NCBI RefSeq assembly: GCF_039523735.1
Contig: NZ_BAAAFW010000059.1
Coordinates: 224,475-288,474 of the forward strand
Direction of reading: 5' to 3'
Origin: Tatumella punctata
GTDB taxonomy: Bacteria > Pseudomonadota > Gammaproteobacteria > Enterobacterales > Enterobacteriaceae
DNA length: 64,000 nucleotides
Part shown: positions 62,771-64,000 of the stretch, in pieces
Numbering within the stretch: the stretch's first letter is position 1
Layout: every line of letters begins with the position of its first letter
Notes under the pieces: model-generated
Databases searched by the model: none
The model's input: only the letters and a program-made list of their open reading frames with translations
What the model was told of the DNA's origin: nothing
Position numbers and translations under genes: made by a program

Positions 62771-63619
62771 ATGCAAGCCCAGACGTTACAAAGAAAAGTA
62801 CTGAGAACTATCTGTCCTGATGCTAAAGGACTTATCGCCAAAATCACCAATATCTGCTACAAGCATGAACTGAATATTGTCCAGAATAATGAATTTGTTG
62901 ATCACCGCACCGGGCGTTTTTTTATGCGCACCGAACTGGAGGGTATTTTCAACGACACCACTTTACTGGCTGATTTAGACAGTGCATTGCCATCAGGATC
63001 GGTTCGTGAACTGCAATCTGCCGGACGGCGTCGTGTAGTCATTATGGTGACTAAAGAAGCACACTGTCTGGGTGATTTGCTGATGAAAAGTGCGTTTGGT
63101 GGTCTGGATATGGAAATTGCAGCCGTTATTGGTAACCATGAAACACTGCGGTCACTGACAGAGCGGTTTGATATCCCCTTCGTATTGCTGAGTCATGAAG
63201 GCCTGACCCGTGAAGAACACGATATGAAAATGGCTGACGAGATTGAACGTTATCAGCCTGACTACGTAGTGTTAGCAAAATATATGCGGGTTCTGACCCC
63301 TGAGTTTGTCAAGCGCTTCCCTAACCAGATTATTAACATACATCACTCGTTCCTGCCGGCCTTTATCGGTGCCCGCCCTTACCATCAGGCTTACGAACGC
63401 GGTGTGAAGATTATTGGTGCGACTGCGCATTACGTAAATGACAATCTCGATGAAGGTCCAATCATTATGCAGGACGTGATCCATGTGGATCATACCTTCA
63501 CTGCTGACGATATGATGCTTGCCGGCCGGGATGTTGAAAAAAATGCACTGAGTCGTGCTTTAGACAAAGTACTGGCCCAGCGGGTCTTTGTTTACGGAAA
63601 CCGGACGATTATCCTTTAA
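62771..63619 (+). CDS. purU: Formyltetrahydrofolate deformylase
   Basis: Hydrolyses 10-formyl-THF to formate and THF, to supply formate for PurT and balance one-carbon units. It has 282 residues from ATG 62771 (E. coli 280). The N-terminal ACT domain (about 5-85) is followed by a formyltransferase domain with HHSFLPAFIGARPYHQAYERG and catalytic His/Asp in that region. Two earlier in-frame ATG codons exist (62735, 62762); 62771 fits the E. coli length best. Confidence 0.95.
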   Translation: MQAQTLQRKVLRTICPDAKGLIAKITNICYKHELNIVQNNEFVDHRTGRFFMRTELEGIFNDTTLLADLDSALPSGSVRELQSAGRRRVVIMVTKEAHCLGDLLMKSAFGGLDMEIAAVIGNHETLRSLTERFDIPFVLLSHEGLTREEHDMKMADEIERYQPDYVVLAKYMRVLTPEFVKRFPNQIINIHHSFLPAFIGARPYHQAYERGVKIIGATAHYVNDNLDEGPIIMQDVIHVDHTFTADDMMLAGRDVEKNALSRALDKVLAQRVFVYGNRTIIL

Positions 63620-63663
63620 AGACTGACTGCAAAATACGCATGTCATTCATTTTCCGTGCAAAA

Positions 63664-63726
63664 AACAGGCAAACAATGAGAAATATTGCTTTTGCCTGTT
63701 TACAGAAAGCAAAGTTCTGTTAATAT
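63664..63726 (+). promoter_or_regulatory. purU 3' hairpin and tRNA-Tyr promoter
   Basis: AACAGGCAAA (63664-63673) and TTTGCCTGTT (63691-63700) form a hairpin after purU. Overlapping its right arm is a promoter: TTTACA (63699-63704), 16-bp spacer, TAATAT (63721-63726), followed by the GC-rich discriminator GCATCCCGC typical of stringently controlled stable-RNA promoters. Confidence 0.75.
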
Positions 63727-63763
63727 GCATCCCGCTTCCGCAGGTTACGAAGCATCACAATCA

Positions 63764-63848
<85 letters not shown>

Positions 63849-63903
63849 TTTTTATATGGCGACTCAGCCAGACATTCCAATAATACTGATATATTCTCCA
63901 CGG

Positions 63904-64000
63904 AGAAGGACGAGAACCTTCGACAAGGTTCGAACCGAACAGCGTGAGGTAACGTGCGCAGCACGGCCCGCAGGGTGAGCCGGTACGGCGAATCATCCTT
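63904..64000 (+). repeat. tRNA-Tyr 3' tail-like repeats downstream of the tRNA (cut by window end)
   Basis: 63904-63937 holds GAACCTTCGACAAGGTTCGAA, written here in overlapping parts (GAACCTT, CGAC, AAGGTTCGAA), which resembles the tRNA T-arm and variable arm sequence CTTCGAAGGTTCGAATCC. The last 12 bases, CGAATCATCCTT, look like the start of another copy of CGAATCCTTCTCCC. In E. coli the tyrT operon is followed by repeats that each carry the 3' end of tRNA-Tyr. The 3' part is missing here because the window ends. Confidence 0.55.

Overview
The window is a stretch of enterobacterial chromosome. Almost every gene matches a known Escherichia coli K-12 family, and long blocks keep E. coli gene order (roughly the ldhA-fnrS-tpx-tyrR-psp-sap-fabI-rnb-topA-trp-tonB-cls-adhE-hns-galU-purU-tRNA-Tyr part of that map). 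The host is therefore a member of the Enterobacterales. Three things place it outside the Escherichia/Salmonella group: trpG is not fused to trpD, pspABCD runs straight into ycjXF, and several genes usual in E. coli are absent (acnA, btuR, pspE, oppABCDF, rssA, dbpA). An Erwiniaceae-type genome would fit, but I cannot prove the genus. No insertion sequence, prophage, CRISPR array or defence system was seen.

Layout. 1-6 kb: the 3' end of ldhA, a DUF333 lipoprotein, ttcA, the anaerobic small RNA FnrS with its FNR promoter, zntB, tpx, tyrR. 6-11.5 kb: the phage-shock operon pspABCD-ycjX-ycjF, read leftwards from a sigma-54 promoter, and divergent pspF. 11.6-17.2 kb: sapABCDF, interrupted by a small unknown lipoprotein gene. 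17.3-25 kb: fabI, a yciW-like gene, a LysR regulator divergent from a YdeP-type molybdoenzyme, rnb, osmB. 25.4-31.4 kb: yciH, pyrF, lapB, lapA, pgpB, ribA, ymiA, cysB. 31.5-39.5 kb: topA, yciN, sohB, yciK, rluB, yciO, rnm. 39.5-46.4 kb: the trp operon with promoter/operator, leader peptide, attenuator and trpEGD(CF)BA. 46.4-54 kb: a BON lipoprotein, ompW, yciC, yciB, yciA, tonB, yciI, an unknown small gene, yciY, clsA, yciU. 54-64 kb: adhE, tdk, hns, a UDP-uronate 4-epimerase, galU, rssB, ychJ, purU, and tRNA-Tyr followed by tRNA-tail-like sequence.

How the genes work together. Envelope maintenance is a strong theme: psp stress response, Sap transporter, LapA/LapB control of LPS synthesis, PgpB and ClsA in phospholipid metabolism, YciB/YciC, TonB and OmpW. 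Anaerobic adaptation is a second theme: three good FNR-type palindromes lie at fnrS, ompW and adhE, alongside ldhA and adhE themselves. Amino-acid control appears through TyrR, CysB and the attenuated trp operon. Nucleotide-sugar supply for surface polysaccharide is represented by galU and the adjacent epimerase.

Most of the window is ordinary core genome. The less ordinary parts are the lipoprotein gene inside sap, the LysR/YdeP pair with a palindrome in its control region, an orphan leftward terminator between ompW and yciC that suggests an unannotated small RNA, an unknown 94-residue protein with a strong ribosome binding site, and repeat-like sequence behind tRNA-Tyr.
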